Assembly: GCA_021324595.1 (NCBI GenBank)
Contig: JAJPIV010000160.1
Span: forward strand, 1-51,520
Direction of reading: 5' to 3'
Length of the DNA: 51,520 nucleotides
From: Actinomycetota bacterium
Lineage (GTDB): Bacteria > Actinomycetota > Actinomycetes > Streptosporangiales > Streptosporangiaceae
Below the pieces are notes generated by a model that saw only the letters and a list, made by a program, of their open reading frames with translations, had not been told where the DNA came from and made no database searches. Position numbers and translations under genes: made by a program. The stretch's first letter is position 1. Each line of letters opens with the position of its first letter. Below are positions 36,251-44,221 of the stretch, piece after piece.

Positions 36251-37890
36251 CTGAGCAGGCCCTCGTCGGCGCGGCGGGCCCAGGCGGCGAAGTCCTCGCC
36301 GTCCGCCCGGTGAGCCAGGTAGGCCCGGAGCAGCCGCTCCACGTAGCCGGGCAGCTCGCGCCCGGTGAGCCTGAGGCCGCGGACCTTCCGCCCGAACCCC
36401 GGCTCGGCCCCGAGCGACCCGCCGAGGTGGACCTGGAACCCCTCCTCGCCGTCGACGATCATCCCCTTGAGCCCGATGTCGGCGAGCTGGAACCTGGCGC
36501 AGGAATTCGGGCAGCCGTTGACGTGGATCGCCACCGGCGCGTCGAACCCGGGAAGCCGGCGGGCGAGCTCGCCGTACAGGTCGCGGGCGCGTTGCTTGGT
36601 CTCGGTGATCGCCAGCTTGCAGAACTCCAGGCCCGTGCAGGCCATCGCGCCCCGGCGCAGCGCCGGCGGGTCGGGCGGCAGGTCGATCGCCTCAAGCTCG
36701 GCGACCAGCTCCGGGACGTCTCGTTCGCCGACGTCCAGGAGCAGGAGCTGCTGCCTGGTCGTCGTGCGCAGCCGGCCCGAGCCGTAGCGCTCCGCCAGGC
36801 CGGCCACCTGCCACAGCTGGCTGCCCGAGGTGCGGCCGACGTGCGGGGCGACCCCCACGTAGTACCGCCCGTCGCGCTGGCGGTGCACCCCCACGTGGTC
36901 GCGCGTCCCGGCGGGCCGGGGCGCAGGCGCCGGGCCGTCGGGGAGCGGAGCGCCGAGGTACTCGCGTTCCAGCACCTCGCGGACGCGCTCCGGCCCCCAG
37001 TCCGCGACGAGGAACTTCAGGCGCGCCCGGCTGCGCAGCCGCCGGTAGCCGTAGTCGCGGAACAGCCCGGTGACGCCGGCCCACACCGCCGCCACCTGGT
37101 CCGGGCGGACGAACGCGCCGAGCCTGGCCGCGATCATCGGGTTGGTGGACAGCCCGCCGCCGGCCCACAGGTCGAAGCCCGGCTGCCCCCCCGGGCCGGC
37201 CACGCCGACGAACGAGACGTCGTTGACCTCGTGCAGCGTGCACTGCGCGGCGCAGCCGGAGATCGCCGTCTTGTACTTGCGCGGGAGGTTGGCGAAGTCC
37301 GGGTTCCCGGCGGCGACCGCCTCGGTGGCGCGCAGCGCCGGCGTGGCGTCGAGCACCTCGGCGGCGTCGATCCCGGCGACCGGGCAGCCGAGGATGTTGC
37401 GCGCGACGTCGCCGCAGGCCTGCACGGTGGACAGGCCGGCCTCCTCCAGGCGCCGCCAGATCTCCGGCACGTCCTCGATGGCGATCCAGTGAAGCTGGAT
37501 GTTCTGCCGGTCGGTGATGTCAGCCAGGTCGCGGCCGTACTCCTTGGCGATCCCGGCGACGGCCCGGACCTGGCCAGCGGTGAGCTGGCCGCCCGGAACC
37601 CGGATGCGCATCATGAAGAACGAGTCCTCGACCTGCGCGTCGTCCAGCGAGCCGGTGCGGCCCCCGGGGACGCCGGGGCGCCGCTGGGTGTACAGGCCCC
37701 ACCAGCGGAACCGGCCCCGCAGGTCGGCCGGGTCGATGGAGCCGAATCCCGCGCGGGCGTAGCGGGTGATGATCCGCTCCCTGACGTGAAGGCCGGGGTC
37801 GTCCCGCTTGAGCCGCTCGGTGGCGTTGAGCGGCTCGAACTGGCCGAGGGCCCACTGGCCCTCGCCGCGCTGCCGTGGGTGAACGGGCAT
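36247..37890 (-). CDS. nirA: Siroheme-dependent sulfite/nitrite reductase (SirA/NirA)
   Basis: A 547-residue ferredoxin-dependent assimilatory reductase. The 4Fe-4S/siroheme ligands are Cys418, Cys424, Cys460 and Cys464 (CTGLEFC and NGCPNSCA). Tyr67 (GLYTQRR) and Cys159 (VQACGD) are 92 residues apart, the same distance as the Tyr69-Cys161 crosslinked pair of the Mycobacterium tuberculosis sulfite reductase, which favours sulfite as substrate. The ATG at 37890 follows AGAAGGA with a 9-base gap. This ribosome binding site is complementary to the end of the upstream leader peptide gene. It is the first enzyme gene of the operon nirA-cysG-cbiX. Confidence 0.92.
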   Translation of the reverse strand: MPVHPRQRGEGQWALGQFEPLNATERLKRDDPGLHVRERIITRYARAGFGSIDPADLRGRFRWWGLYTQRRPGVPGGRTGSLDDAQVEDSFFMMRIRVPGGQLTAGQVRAVAGIAKEYGRDLADITDRQNIQLHWIAIEDVPEIWRRLEEAGLSTVQACGDVARNILGCPVAGIDAAEVLDATPALRATEAVAAGNPDFANLPRKYKTAISGCAAQCTLHEVNDVSFVGVAGPGGQPGFDLWAGGGLSTNPMIAARLGAFVRPDQVAAVWAGVTGLFRDYGYRRLRSRARLKFLVADWGPERVREVLEREYLGAPLPDGPAPAPRPAGTRDHVGVHRQRDGRYYVGVAPHVGRTSGSQLWQVAGLAERYGSGRLRTTTRQQLLLLDVGERDVPELVAELEAIDLPPDPPALRRGAMACTGLEFCKLAITETKQRARDLYGELARRLPGFDAPVAIHVNGCPNSCARFQLADIGLKGMIVDGEEGFQVHLGGSLGAEPGFGRKVRGLRLTGRELPGYVERLLRAYLAHRADGEDFAAWARRADEGLLR

Positions 37891-37899
37891 GGCTCAAGT

Positions 37900-37980
37900 T
37901 CCTTCTGCGCGTCATCGGGCCGCGCGCCGCCGGCCGGGGGCCGCCGGCGGGCTCGGCGTGGGGCGGGATCAGCAGAAGGA
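37900..37980 (-). promoter_or_regulatory. Predicted cysteine-responsive translational attenuator of nirA
   Basis: In the minus-strand RNA the leader codons TCC TTC TGC (37980-37972) pair perfectly over 9 bases with GCAGAAGGA (37908-37900), which contains the nirA Shine-Dalgarno sequence. The 63 bases between contain an 8-base perfect hairpin, CCGCCGGC with GCCGGCGG, that would bring the two arms together. A ribosome halted at leader Cys30 or Cys34 would cover the 5' arm and free the nirA site. Pairing is read from the sequence; the mechanism is inferred. Confidence 0.65.
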
Positions 37981-38073
37981 GCGACAGGTCGCGCTTGAGG
38001 TGCGCAGCAGGTCGACGTGGCGGCGACGGGACAGCCCGCGACCGCGGGCGGCGCTGATGGCCGGGCGTGTCAT
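37969..38073 (-). CDS. Leader peptide upstream of the sulfite/nitrite reductase operon
   Basis: A 34-residue open reading frame with a strong ribosome binding site (GGAGGA, 8 bases before ATG 38073) that ends SRRRHVDLLRTSSATCRSFC-stop. The RxHVDLxRxxSAxC pattern is that of the short 'putative leader peptides' annotated before sulfur assimilation genes in Streptomyces and relatives. Cys30 uses TGT, rare at this GC content, and Cys34 uses TGC directly before TGA. The final three sense codons are the anti-Shine-Dalgarno arm for nirA. The gap to nirA is 78 bases. A likely promoter -10, TAAGGT (38185-38180), lies about 110 bases upstream. Confidence 0.8.
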   Translation of the reverse strand: MTRPAISAARGRGLSRRRHVDLLRTSSATCRSFC

Positions 38074-38220
38074 CGCGGGTCCTCCGTCGTCGGCGCGGGG
38101 CGCGGGCGGCGCACCGGGGCCTGCGGGCCCGCGGGGCGCGGGCGGCGCGCGGCATCGGCGGCGCGGGCCGTCAGCCCGGACCTTAGCACCTGGCGGCCGT
38201 GCCGGGGTAGCCTGTCGGCC

Positions 38221-38415
38221 GTGCGGCTCACCGAGTTCTGGCACCGGATGGACGAGCAGTTCGGCCCCGCCTACGCGCGCAGCGTCAGCAAGGACCACGT
38301 GCTGGCCGGGCTCGGCGGGCGGACCGCGGACCAGGCGCTGGCCGACGGCGAGGACGCCAAGGCGGTGTGGCGCGCGGTCTGCGAGGCCTTCGAGCTGCCC
38401 GGCGGGCCGGGCTGA
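38221..38415 (+). CDS. DUF3046 family protein
   Basis: A 64-residue protein, MRLTEFWHRMDEQFGPAYAR then KDHVLAGLGGRTADQALADG and AKAVWRAVCEAFELP. This small conserved protein of unknown function lies directly before recA in many actinobacteria, as here. GTG 38221 follows TAGCCT (38208-38213) by seven bases, so initiation is probably leaderless. It is divergent from the sulfite reductase leader. Confidence 0.92.
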   Translation: MRLTEFWHRMDEQFGPAYARSVSKDHVLAGLGGRTADQALADGEDAKAVWRAVCEAFELPGGPG

Positions 38416-38440
38416 CGGGCCCGGCGCGCCGGCTTCATGA

Positions 38441-38462
38441 TCGAACAACTGTTCGCTAGAGT
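38441..38462 (+). promoter_or_regulatory. SOS (LexA) box and promoter upstream of recA
   Basis: CGAAC-AACT-GTTCG (38442-38455) matches the actinobacterial LexA consensus (GAAC-N4-GTTC). It sits directly before TAGAGT (38457-38462), a good -10, so LexA binding would block this promoter. It is about 190 bases upstream of the recA start codon. Confidence 0.85.
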
Positions 38463-38537
38463 TGCCTTGGCGGCAGGGCCGCGCCGCCGCGCGCGAAGTG
38501 GCGCCGGGCGCGGCCCGGCAGGCGCAGCGGAGGCGGG

Positions 38538-38560
38538 CTGTCGGCGGCGGCGCGTACCGT
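38538..38560 (+). promoter_or_regulatory. Putative PafBC-type (RecA-NDp-like) promoter of recA
   Basis: CTGTCGGCG (38538-38546), exactly eight bases, and TACCGT (38555-38560) match the LexA-independent damage promoter of mycobacteria, TTGTCRGTG-N8-TANNNT, at seven of nine bases in the first element. It lies about 90 bases upstream of recA and downstream of the SOS promoter. Confidence 0.55.
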
Positions 38561-38648
38561 CGGCACCGACAGGACGGCACGGCAGGGCGCGCGATCGCCG
38601 CCGCGGCAGGGCGGCCCGGTGACGGCCCTCGACCCGACGGGAGTTCAC

Positions 38649-39809
38649 ATGGCACCGAACGACAAGGCGAGCTTCAGGGCGGGGGACCGGGAGAAGGCCC
38701 TGGAGACCGCGCTCGCGCAGATCGAACGGCAGTTTGGCCGCGGCGCGGTCATGCGCCTCGGCGATGACGCCAGGACCCCCATCGAGGTGATCCCGACCGG
38801 GTCGATCGCGCTCGACGTCGCGCTCGGCATCGGCGGCCTGCCCCGTGGCCGGATCGTGGAGATCTTCGGCCCGGAGAGCAGCGGGAAGACGTCGCTGGCC
38901 CTGCACGCGGTGGCGAACGCCCAGCGGGCGGGCGGGATCGCCGCGTTCATCGACGCCGAGCACGCGCTGGACCCGGAGTACGCCAGGAAGCTGGGCGTCG
39001 ACACCGACGCGCTCCTCGTCTCCCAGCCGGACACCGGCGAGCAGGCGCTGGAGATCGCCGACATGCTGATCCGCTCCGGCGCGATCGACATCGTCGTGAT
39101 CGACTCGGTGGCCGCGCTCGTGCCCAAGGCCGAGATCGAGGGCGAGATGGGGGACAGCCACGTCGGGCTCCAGGCGCGCCTCATGTCGCAGGCGCTGCGC
39201 AAGATCGCCGGGGCGCTGAACCAGACCAAGACCACCGCGATCTTCATCAACCAGCTGCGCGAGAAGATCGGCGTGCTGTTCGGGAGCCCGGAGACGACCA
39301 CGGGCGGCAAGGCGCTGAAGTTCTACGCCTCGGTCCGGCTGGACGTGCGGCGGATCGAGACGCTGAAGGACGGCAACGAGCCGGTCGGCAACCGGACCAA
39401 GGCGAAGGTGGTGAAGAACAAGCTGGCCTCGCCGTTCAAGGTGGCCGAGTTCGACATCCTCTACGGGACCGGGATCAGCCGCGAGGGGGGCTTGATCGAC
39501 CTGGGCGTGGAGCAGGGGATCGTGCGCAAGTCCGGGGCCTGGTACACCTACGACGGCGACCAGCTCGGCCAGGGCAAGGAGAACGCGCGGAATTTCCTGC
39601 GCGACAACCCGGACATCGCAGACGAGATCGAGAAGAAGATCAAGGAGAAGCTCGGCGTCGGGCCCCGGCTGGACGCGGGAACGCCGGCGACGGCGCCCGG
39701 CAGGCCGGGAACGTCGTCCGGCCCGGCGGCCGCGGCGGGCACCCCGGCCGCGGCGGGCCCGGCCCGGCCGCCGCTTGAGGTGGTGCCCGGGCAGGCCCGT
39801 GCCCGGTAG
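38649..39809 (+). CDS. recA: Recombinase RecA
   Basis: The 386-residue recombinase has Walker A GPESSGKT at 74-81, [20 protein letters not shown], the L1/L2 loop segments and the family signature ALKFYASVR. It forms the presynaptic filament on single-stranded DNA and stimulates LexA self-cleavage. ATG 38649 has GGGAG six bases upstream. The C-terminal ~45 residues are an Ala/Pro/Gly-rich tail unlike the acidic tail of most RecA proteins. No intein is present. Two putative damage-responsive promoters lie in the 233-base gap before it, and recX overlaps its end. Confidence 0.97.
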   Translation: MAPNDKASFRAGDREKALETALAQIERQFGRGAVMRLGDDARTPIEVIPTGSIALDVALGIGGLPRGRIVEIFGPESSGKTSLALHAVANAQRAGGIAAFIDAEHALDPEYARKLGVDTDALLVSQPDTGEQALEIADMLIRSGAIDIVVIDSVAALVPKAEIEGEMGDSHVGLQARLMSQALRKIAGALNQTKTTAIFINQLREKIGVLFGSPETTTGGKALKFYASVRLDVRRIETLKDGNEPVGNRTKAKVVKNKLASPFKVAEFDILYGTGISREGGLIDLGVEQGIVRKSGAWYTYDGDQLGQGKENARNFLRDNPDIADEIEKKIKEKLGVGPRLDAGTPATAPGRPGTSSGPAAAAGTPAAAGPARPPLEVVPGQARAR

Positions 39810-40326
39810 GGCGGGCGGCGCGCGGGACGATCCGGAGGACACCGCCCGGCTGATCTGCCTGCGGCTGCTCGGTGCCGCGCCGCGGACTCGCGCGCAGCTC
39901 GCCGAGGCGCTACGACGGCGCGGGATCCCCGGCGGCGCGGCGAGCGCGGTGCTCGGGCGGCTCGAGGACGCGGGCCTGATCGACGACGCCGCGTTCGCCA
40001 GGGCGTGGGTCGAGTCCCGCCACCGCGGGCGTGGCCTGGCCCGGCAGGCCCTCGCGGCCGAGCTCGCCCGGCACGGCGTGGCGGACGGCCAGGTCCGGGA
40101 GGCGGTGGCGGAGCTGGATCCGGAGGCCGAGCTGGCCACGGCCAGGTCGCTGGCGGAGCGCCGGCTGGCGGGCATGGCGGGGCAGCGGCCGCGGGACCAG
40201 GCCCGGCGCCTCGTGGCGATGCTGGGGCGGAAGGGCTATCCGGCCGCCCTGGCCCAGCAGGTCGTCCGGGAGGTGCTCGCGGCCGGCGGCGTGGTGCTGG
40301 AGGAAGCCGAGCCCGGCTCCTGGTGA
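39799..40326 (+). CDS. recX: Regulatory protein RecX
   Basis: A 175-residue protein with the three helical RecX repeats: [40 protein letters not shown] with [16 protein letters not shown], and [20 protein letters not shown]. RecX binds and restrains RecA filaments. GTG 39799 is chosen; it overlaps the end of recA by 11 bases, so the genes are one operon. A longer TTG start at 39775 is in frame. Confidence 0.9.
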   Translation: MPGRAGGARDDPEDTARLICLRLLGAAPRTRAQLAEALRRRGIPGGAASAVLGRLEDAGLIDDAAFARAWVESRHRGRGLARQALAAELARHGVADGQVREAVAELDPEAELATARSLAERRLAGMAGQRPRDQARRLVAMLGRKGYPAALAQQVVREVLAAGGVVLEEAEPGSW

Positions 40327-40420
40327 GCGCGCGGGACGTTCGGCCCTGGCGTGGCGTCATGTCCCGCCTCATCCTGGACCGGTGGGCACAGCAGGCCCCG
40401 GGGCGATCGGAGGCGGCGCC

Positions 40421-40975
40421 GTGGCGCGCATCGAAGGGCAGGTCGTGATCGGCCGGCCGGCCGCGGAGGTCTTCGACTTCGTCGCCGACGAGCGGAATGA
40501 GCCCAAGTACAATCCCCGCGTGCTCGGCGTTCGCAAGACGTCCCCCGGGCCGCCCGGCGCCGGCGCCACGTATGAGGCGCGGGCCAGGGCGGCGGGGCGC
40601 CCGGTGACGATGACCATCCGGACCACCGGGTACGAGCGCCCGAAGCGCCTCGACTCGGTCACCACGATGGCCGCGATGGACGTGCGCGGGACGCTCACCT
40701 TCGAACCCGTGCCAGGGGGCACGAGGCTGAGCTGGAGCTGGGGCATTGTGCCGCGCGGCTGGCTGCGGCCGTTGACGCGCGTGCTCACGCGCATCGGCGA
40801 TCGCCGGGAACGGGCGAGCTGGGACGCGCTGAAGCGGTTCCTCGAAGGTGGCGCCGGCGGCAGCGTGACGGGCGGCGGTGAGCGTCCTGCCGGCCCGCCG
40901 GCCCGGCGCGCTGGCGGTCATGGCCAAGGTCGGCCCGTGTCCGGGGCTTCCCGGACGGAGCAGGCGGGCACCTGA
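40421..40975 (+). CDS. SRPBCC (polyketide cyclase/START-like) family protein
   Basis: The first ~145 residues form an SRPBCC fold: ARIEGQVVIGRPAAEVFDFV, ADERNEPKYNPRVLGVRKTS, TLTFEPVPGGTRLSWSWGI and the last helix DALKRFLEGG. Such proteins bind hydrophobic ligands; no function can be assigned. A disordered Gly/Pro/Arg-rich tail of ~40 residues follows. GTG 40421 is preceded by GGAGG at 7 bases. Confidence 0.8.
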   Translation: MARIEGQVVIGRPAAEVFDFVADERNEPKYNPRVLGVRKTSPGPPGAGATYEARARAAGRPVTMTIRTTGYERPKRLDSVTTMAAMDVRGTLTFEPVPGGTRLSWSWGIVPRGWLRPLTRVLTRIGDRRERASWDALKRFLEGGAGGSVTGGGERPAGPPARRAGGHGQGRPVSGASRTEQAGT

Positions 40976-40988
40976 CGAGGACGTGCCG

Positions 40989-41264
40989 GTGAAGCCGAAG
41001 AGCGATGAGCACGCGGGCGCGGTGCCGCAGGTCCCGGCCGTCCGGCGGGCGCGCCGTCCCTGGCGGGACCTGTCCGGCCGGCGGCGCGCCCTCCTGATCG
41101 CGGCGGGCGCCGTGCAAGCCGGGCTCGCGGGCGCGGCCTGGACCGACCTCGCGCGTCGTCCGGCTAGCCAGGTGCGCGGCCCCAAGTGGCGGTGGGCGCT
41201 GGCGATCGCGGTCAACTTCGTGGGCCCGATCGCGTACTTCCGGCTCGGCCGCCGGCCGCGCTGA
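40989..41264 (+). CDS. Small membrane protein with PLDc_N-like domain
   Basis: A 91-residue protein with a basic N-terminus and two membrane segments, ALLIAAGAVQAGLAGAAWTD and WALAIAVNFVGPIAYFRLGR, the pattern of the PLDc_N domain. The spacing between them and the ending FxxGRR are typical. Function unknown. GTG 40989 has GAGGA seven bases upstream; GTG 40983 is in frame as well. It probably follows the SRPBCC gene in one transcript (13-base gap). Confidence 0.75.
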   Translation: MKPKSDEHAGAVPQVPAVRRARRPWRDLSGRRRALLIAAGAVQAGLAGAAWTDLARRPASQVRGPKWRWALAIAVNFVGPIAYFRLGRRPR

Positions 41265-41433
41265 GCCTGCCGGGCCGTCATCCGCGCATCGGGGCGGTGA
41301 TCGAGGCCGGCTCGCGCGGCGAGCGTCCGGCCTGCCGGCCGTCGCCAGTCACCCGCTGAGCGCCCAGGTCCGGGGCGCGGGCTCGGCGCGCCTGGCATCG
41401 CCGTCCCGCCTGCTGGGCGCCGGCCGGGCATGT

Positions 41434-41451
41434 GAACGGCTCACACCGTTC
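41434..41451. repeat. Inverted repeat in the gap before the small membrane protein gene
   Basis: GAACGG (41434-41439) and CCGTTC (41446-41451) are perfect arms with a 6-base spacer. TCAC recurs at 41441, 41454 and 41465 next to it. The position, 80-100 bases before the start of the next gene, suits a regulator site; no factor can be named. The rest of the 266-base gap shows nothing further. Confidence 0.4.
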
Positions 41452-41530
41452 TCTCACGGCCGCTTCACGGCCCGCCGCGCATGCTGGGAGCGATCAGGTG
41501 GCGCCAGGTGGGCGAACGGAGGAACTGGCC

Positions 41531-41932
41531 ATGATGGAAGGCGGCGACAGGGACGGGCGGCGGCCGCTCGGCGGCCATCCGGCAGGGGCAGCGCGGGATG
41601 AGCCGGAGGCTGCCCCTGGCGCGGTGCGCGCCCGGGCCGATGGGGTCAGGCGGGTGCGGGTCCTGTCGAACTGGACGGCGGCCGCGCTCCTGGCCGGCAC
41701 GGGCGTGGCGACGGTGGCGCTGGCCAGCCACGCCCTTTCCCCCGCATCCGGGTCAGCGGCGGCCACCTCGGCGGGCACCCCGGCCACGGGCGCGCACGGG
41801 GCCGGCGGCCCGCGGGTGGCCGGCCCGGTGGTCACCTCGGGCGGCTCCGGTGTCACCGCCACCGTGACCCGCGTGGTGAACGGGAAGACCGTGGTCACCC
41901 ACGTCACCAGGCCCGCCTACAACGACAACTGA
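41531..41932 (+). CDS. Hypothetical single-pass membrane or secreted protein
   Basis: A 133-residue protein with a hydrophilic N-terminus (~40 residues), one hydrophobic segment (NWTAAALLAGTGVATVALAS) and a Ser/Gly/Ala/Thr-rich exported part ending GVTATVTRVVNGKTVVTHVT and RPAYNDN. No known domain. The layout suggests a membrane-anchored extracytoplasmic protein. ATG 41531 is preceded by GGAGGA at about 9 bases; ATG 41534 is next to it. Confidence 0.65.
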   Translation: MMEGGDRDGRRPLGGHPAGAARDEPEAAPGAVRARADGVRRVRVLSNWTAAALLAGTGVATVALASHALSPASGSAAATSAGTPATGAHGAGGPRVAGPVVTSGGSGVTATVTRVVNGKTVVTHVTRPAYNDN

Positions 41933-41989
41933 CGGTGCCGGAGGGGCCGGAGCCCGCGGCGGTCCGGGAGCGGCTGGCGATCGCCTCCG

Positions 41990-44173
41990 CTAGCTGGTCC
42001 CCGGCTCGGCCAGCTTGAGCACTGGCACGTCCCGCGGCGTGAAGCCCAGGACCTGCCCGTAGAACGACAGCTCGGCCTCCAGCGAGGCCACCATCGTCTC
42101 GGCCCTGCGGAAGCCGTGCGACTCGCCCTCGAACGCGATGTAGGCGTGGCGGATCCCGTGGGCGGCGAGGTCGGCGGCGATGCTCTCCGACTGCTGCGGC
42201 GGGACGACCGGGTCGTCGAGGCCCTGCAGCAGGAGCACCGGGCAGGTGTTGGCGTTCACGTGGCCGACCGGGGCGCGCTCGGCGTACACCGGCTCGAAGC
42301 CGGGCAGCGGGCCGATCAGGCCGTCCAGGTAGCGGGACTCGAAGTCGTGCGTGGACTCGGAGAATCCGCGCAGGTCGGACACGCCGAAGTAGGAGACCGC
42401 CGCGCTGAACACCGGGTCCTGCTCGGCTCCGGTGGTGACGGCGGCGAGCGCGGTCCAGCCGCCGGCCGACCCGCCGCGGATCGCCAGCCGGCCCGGGTCG
42501 GCCTCGCCGGCCCTGGCCAGCGCCCGCGCCGCCTCCTTGGCGTCGGCCCCGTCGACCACGCCCCACTCCCGGTTCAGCCGGGTGCGGTAGAGGCGGCCGT
42601 AGCCAGTGGAGCCGCCGTAGTTCACGTCGATGATCCCGATGCCGCGGCTGGTGAAGTAGGCGCGCTCCAGGCTGAGGCGCTCGGTCACGTGCGAGGTCGG
42701 CCCGCCGTGGACCCAGACGATGTAGGGCGGCAGCTCCCCGGCCGGGGCGGTCACCTGCGGGTTCGCCGGGGGGTAGACGAGCGCGTGGACCACGCGGCCG
42801 TACGGTCCCTCCATCTCGACGTGGCGGGGCACCGGCAGGAAACGGCGGTCGGGCATCTCGGCGATCTCGGCCTGCAGCACGGTCCACTGGCCGGTGGCGA
42901 CGTCGATCCGCACCACCGAGTTCGGCTCGAGCGGCCCGCCGCCGATCCCGGCGATCGTCGTGCCGTCCGCGGACACGTTGCCGGAGAAGACCGAGAACGG
43001 CAGCTTGAAGTCGGCGAGCTCCGAGGTCTCCGGATCGAGCACGCCCAGCCGCGTGCCGCCCCGCCCGTGCCGGACCACGAGGCGACCGTCACCCAGCCGC
43101 GCGAACGGCCGGACGCCGAGCTGCCACAGGGCCTCGGCGAACTCCTCGTCGGCCGGGTAGAGCGCCTGCGGCGGCTCGCCGTGCAGGCCGATCTCGTAGA
43201 TGTTCCACCAGCCGGTCCAGTCGGTCGCCACGTACAGCGCCGAGCCGTCCCGCCAGACCGGCGCCAGGACCGACTCCCGGTTGCTGCCCTTGATGAGGCG
43301 GCCCTTGCCGGGCACCCCGTCGCTCAGCGGCGCCACCCGCAGCTCGGTGCCGTCCCACGGCATGTGCGGGTGGTTCCAGCAGATCCAGGCCAGCCACTGC
43401 CCGTCGGGCGACGGGGTCGGGAACGCGAAGAAGTCCGATCCGGTCACCAGCACCCGCACCGCCGCCGGATCCGCCGCCGCCGAGCCGTCCAGCGGGACGG
43501 CGACGATGGCCCTGCTGACCTTCCCCCGCTCGTGGCGCTCGCGGACGCACCAGATCTCCCGCCCGTCGGGGGAGAGGGCGAAGTCGGCGTACCGCAGCGC
43601 CCGCGGGCCGAGCGCCGCGGCCGCCGCGGCGGGGCCGCCCGGGTCTTCCGCCGCGGGCCTGGCCGCGCTGCCCGAGGCCGCCGGGTCCGGCGTGAGCGGC
43701 GCCGGCTCGCCGGCGCCTTCCGCCACCTCCGGCCCGGCCAGGTACAGGCGCTGGTCGTCGAAGTTCGCGAACACGAACCACGGGCCCGGCCCGTCGCCGC
43801 GCCCCGCGGGTGCGGGGACCGGCAGGTAGGAGCAGCCGCCGTACTCGTGGACGCGAGTCCGGGCGCTCCACGGGGCGGGGAGCACCATCCGCGCCTGGCC
43901 GCCGGCACCGCAGCGCATGATCGTGGTCCGGCCGCCCTCGTCGGGCAGGTCCTGCTGCCACCAGACGGCGCCCCCGGCCACCAGCGGATGGGCCACCGCC
44001 GTGCGGCCTGCCGCCACCTGGGCGGCGGTGATCGGTGACGGCCATGCGCCGTAGGGGATCTGGGGCAGCGCTGGCCCGCCGCCGTCGTCCTGCTGAGCCG
44101 CGCCGGCCGGCGTGAGGTGCGGTTCCGCCTGGGACGCCGCGTTGCCGGGCATCGTCGTCACGTTGTCGGTCAT
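41990..44173 (-). CDS. S9-family (prolyl oligopeptidase / acylaminoacyl-peptidase-like) serine peptidase
   Basis: A 727-residue peptidase. The N-terminal ~440 residues look like a beta-propeller (repeated strands such as DFALSPDGREIWCVRERHE, FPTPSPDGQWLAWICWNHPH). The C-terminal alpha/beta hydrolase has the nucleophile in IRGGSAGGWTALA, the Asp in LLLQGLDDPVVPP and the His in EGESHGFRRA; PPYIVWVHGGPTSHV forms the oxyanion region. Such enzymes cleave short peptides in the cytoplasm; no signal peptide is seen. ATG 44173 lies inside an inverted repeat. The substrate is unknown. Confidence 0.9.
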   Translation of the reverse strand: MTDNVTTMPGNAASQAEPHLTPAGAAQQDDGGGPALPQIPYGAWPSPITAAQVAAGRTAVAHPLVAGGAVWWQQDLPDEGGRTTIMRCGAGGQARMVLPAPWSARTRVHEYGGCSYLPVPAPAGRGDGPGPWFVFANFDDQRLYLAGPEVAEGAGEPAPLTPDPAASGSAARPAAEDPGGPAAAAAALGPRALRYADFALSPDGREIWCVRERHERGKVSRAIVAVPLDGSAAADPAAVRVLVTGSDFFAFPTPSPDGQWLAWICWNHPHMPWDGTELRVAPLSDGVPGKGRLIKGSNRESVLAPVWRDGSALYVATDWTGWWNIYEIGLHGEPPQALYPADEEFAEALWQLGVRPFARLGDGRLVVRHGRGGTRLGVLDPETSELADFKLPFSVFSGNVSADGTTIAGIGGGPLEPNSVVRIDVATGQWTVLQAEIAEMPDRRFLPVPRHVEMEGPYGRVVHALVYPPANPQVTAPAGELPPYIVWVHGGPTSHVTERLSLERAYFTSRGIGIIDVNYGGSTGYGRLYRTRLNREWGVVDGADAKEAARALARAGEADPGRLAIRGGSAGGWTALAAVTTGAEQDPVFSAAVSYFGVSDLRGFSESTHDFESRYLDGLIGPLPGFEPVYAERAPVGHVNANTCPVLLLQGLDDPVVPPQQSESIAADLAAHGIRHAYIAFEGESHGFRRAETMVASLEAELSFYGQVLGFTPRDVPVLKLAEPGTS

Positions 44174-44191
44174 AGGGATATCGTGCCCTAT
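44172..44191. promoter_or_regulatory. Inverted repeat over the start of the S9 peptidase gene
   Basis: ATAGGG (44172-44177) and CCCTAT (44186-44191) are perfect arms with an 8-base spacer, overlapping the start codon of the peptidase gene. The core is AT-rich (ATATCG). It may be an operator or an mRNA hairpin at the start codon. Confidence 0.4.
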
Positions 44192-44221
44192 CGGCGGCCG
44201 GCTGCATCCGGCCGCCGCCGG

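Noticed and set aside
41434-41475. PHO box made of 11-base direct repeats
   Set aside because: TCAC recurs at 13 and 11 base steps, but the spacing is uneven and the flanking bases do not match GTTCACC repeats; kept only as an inverted repeat.
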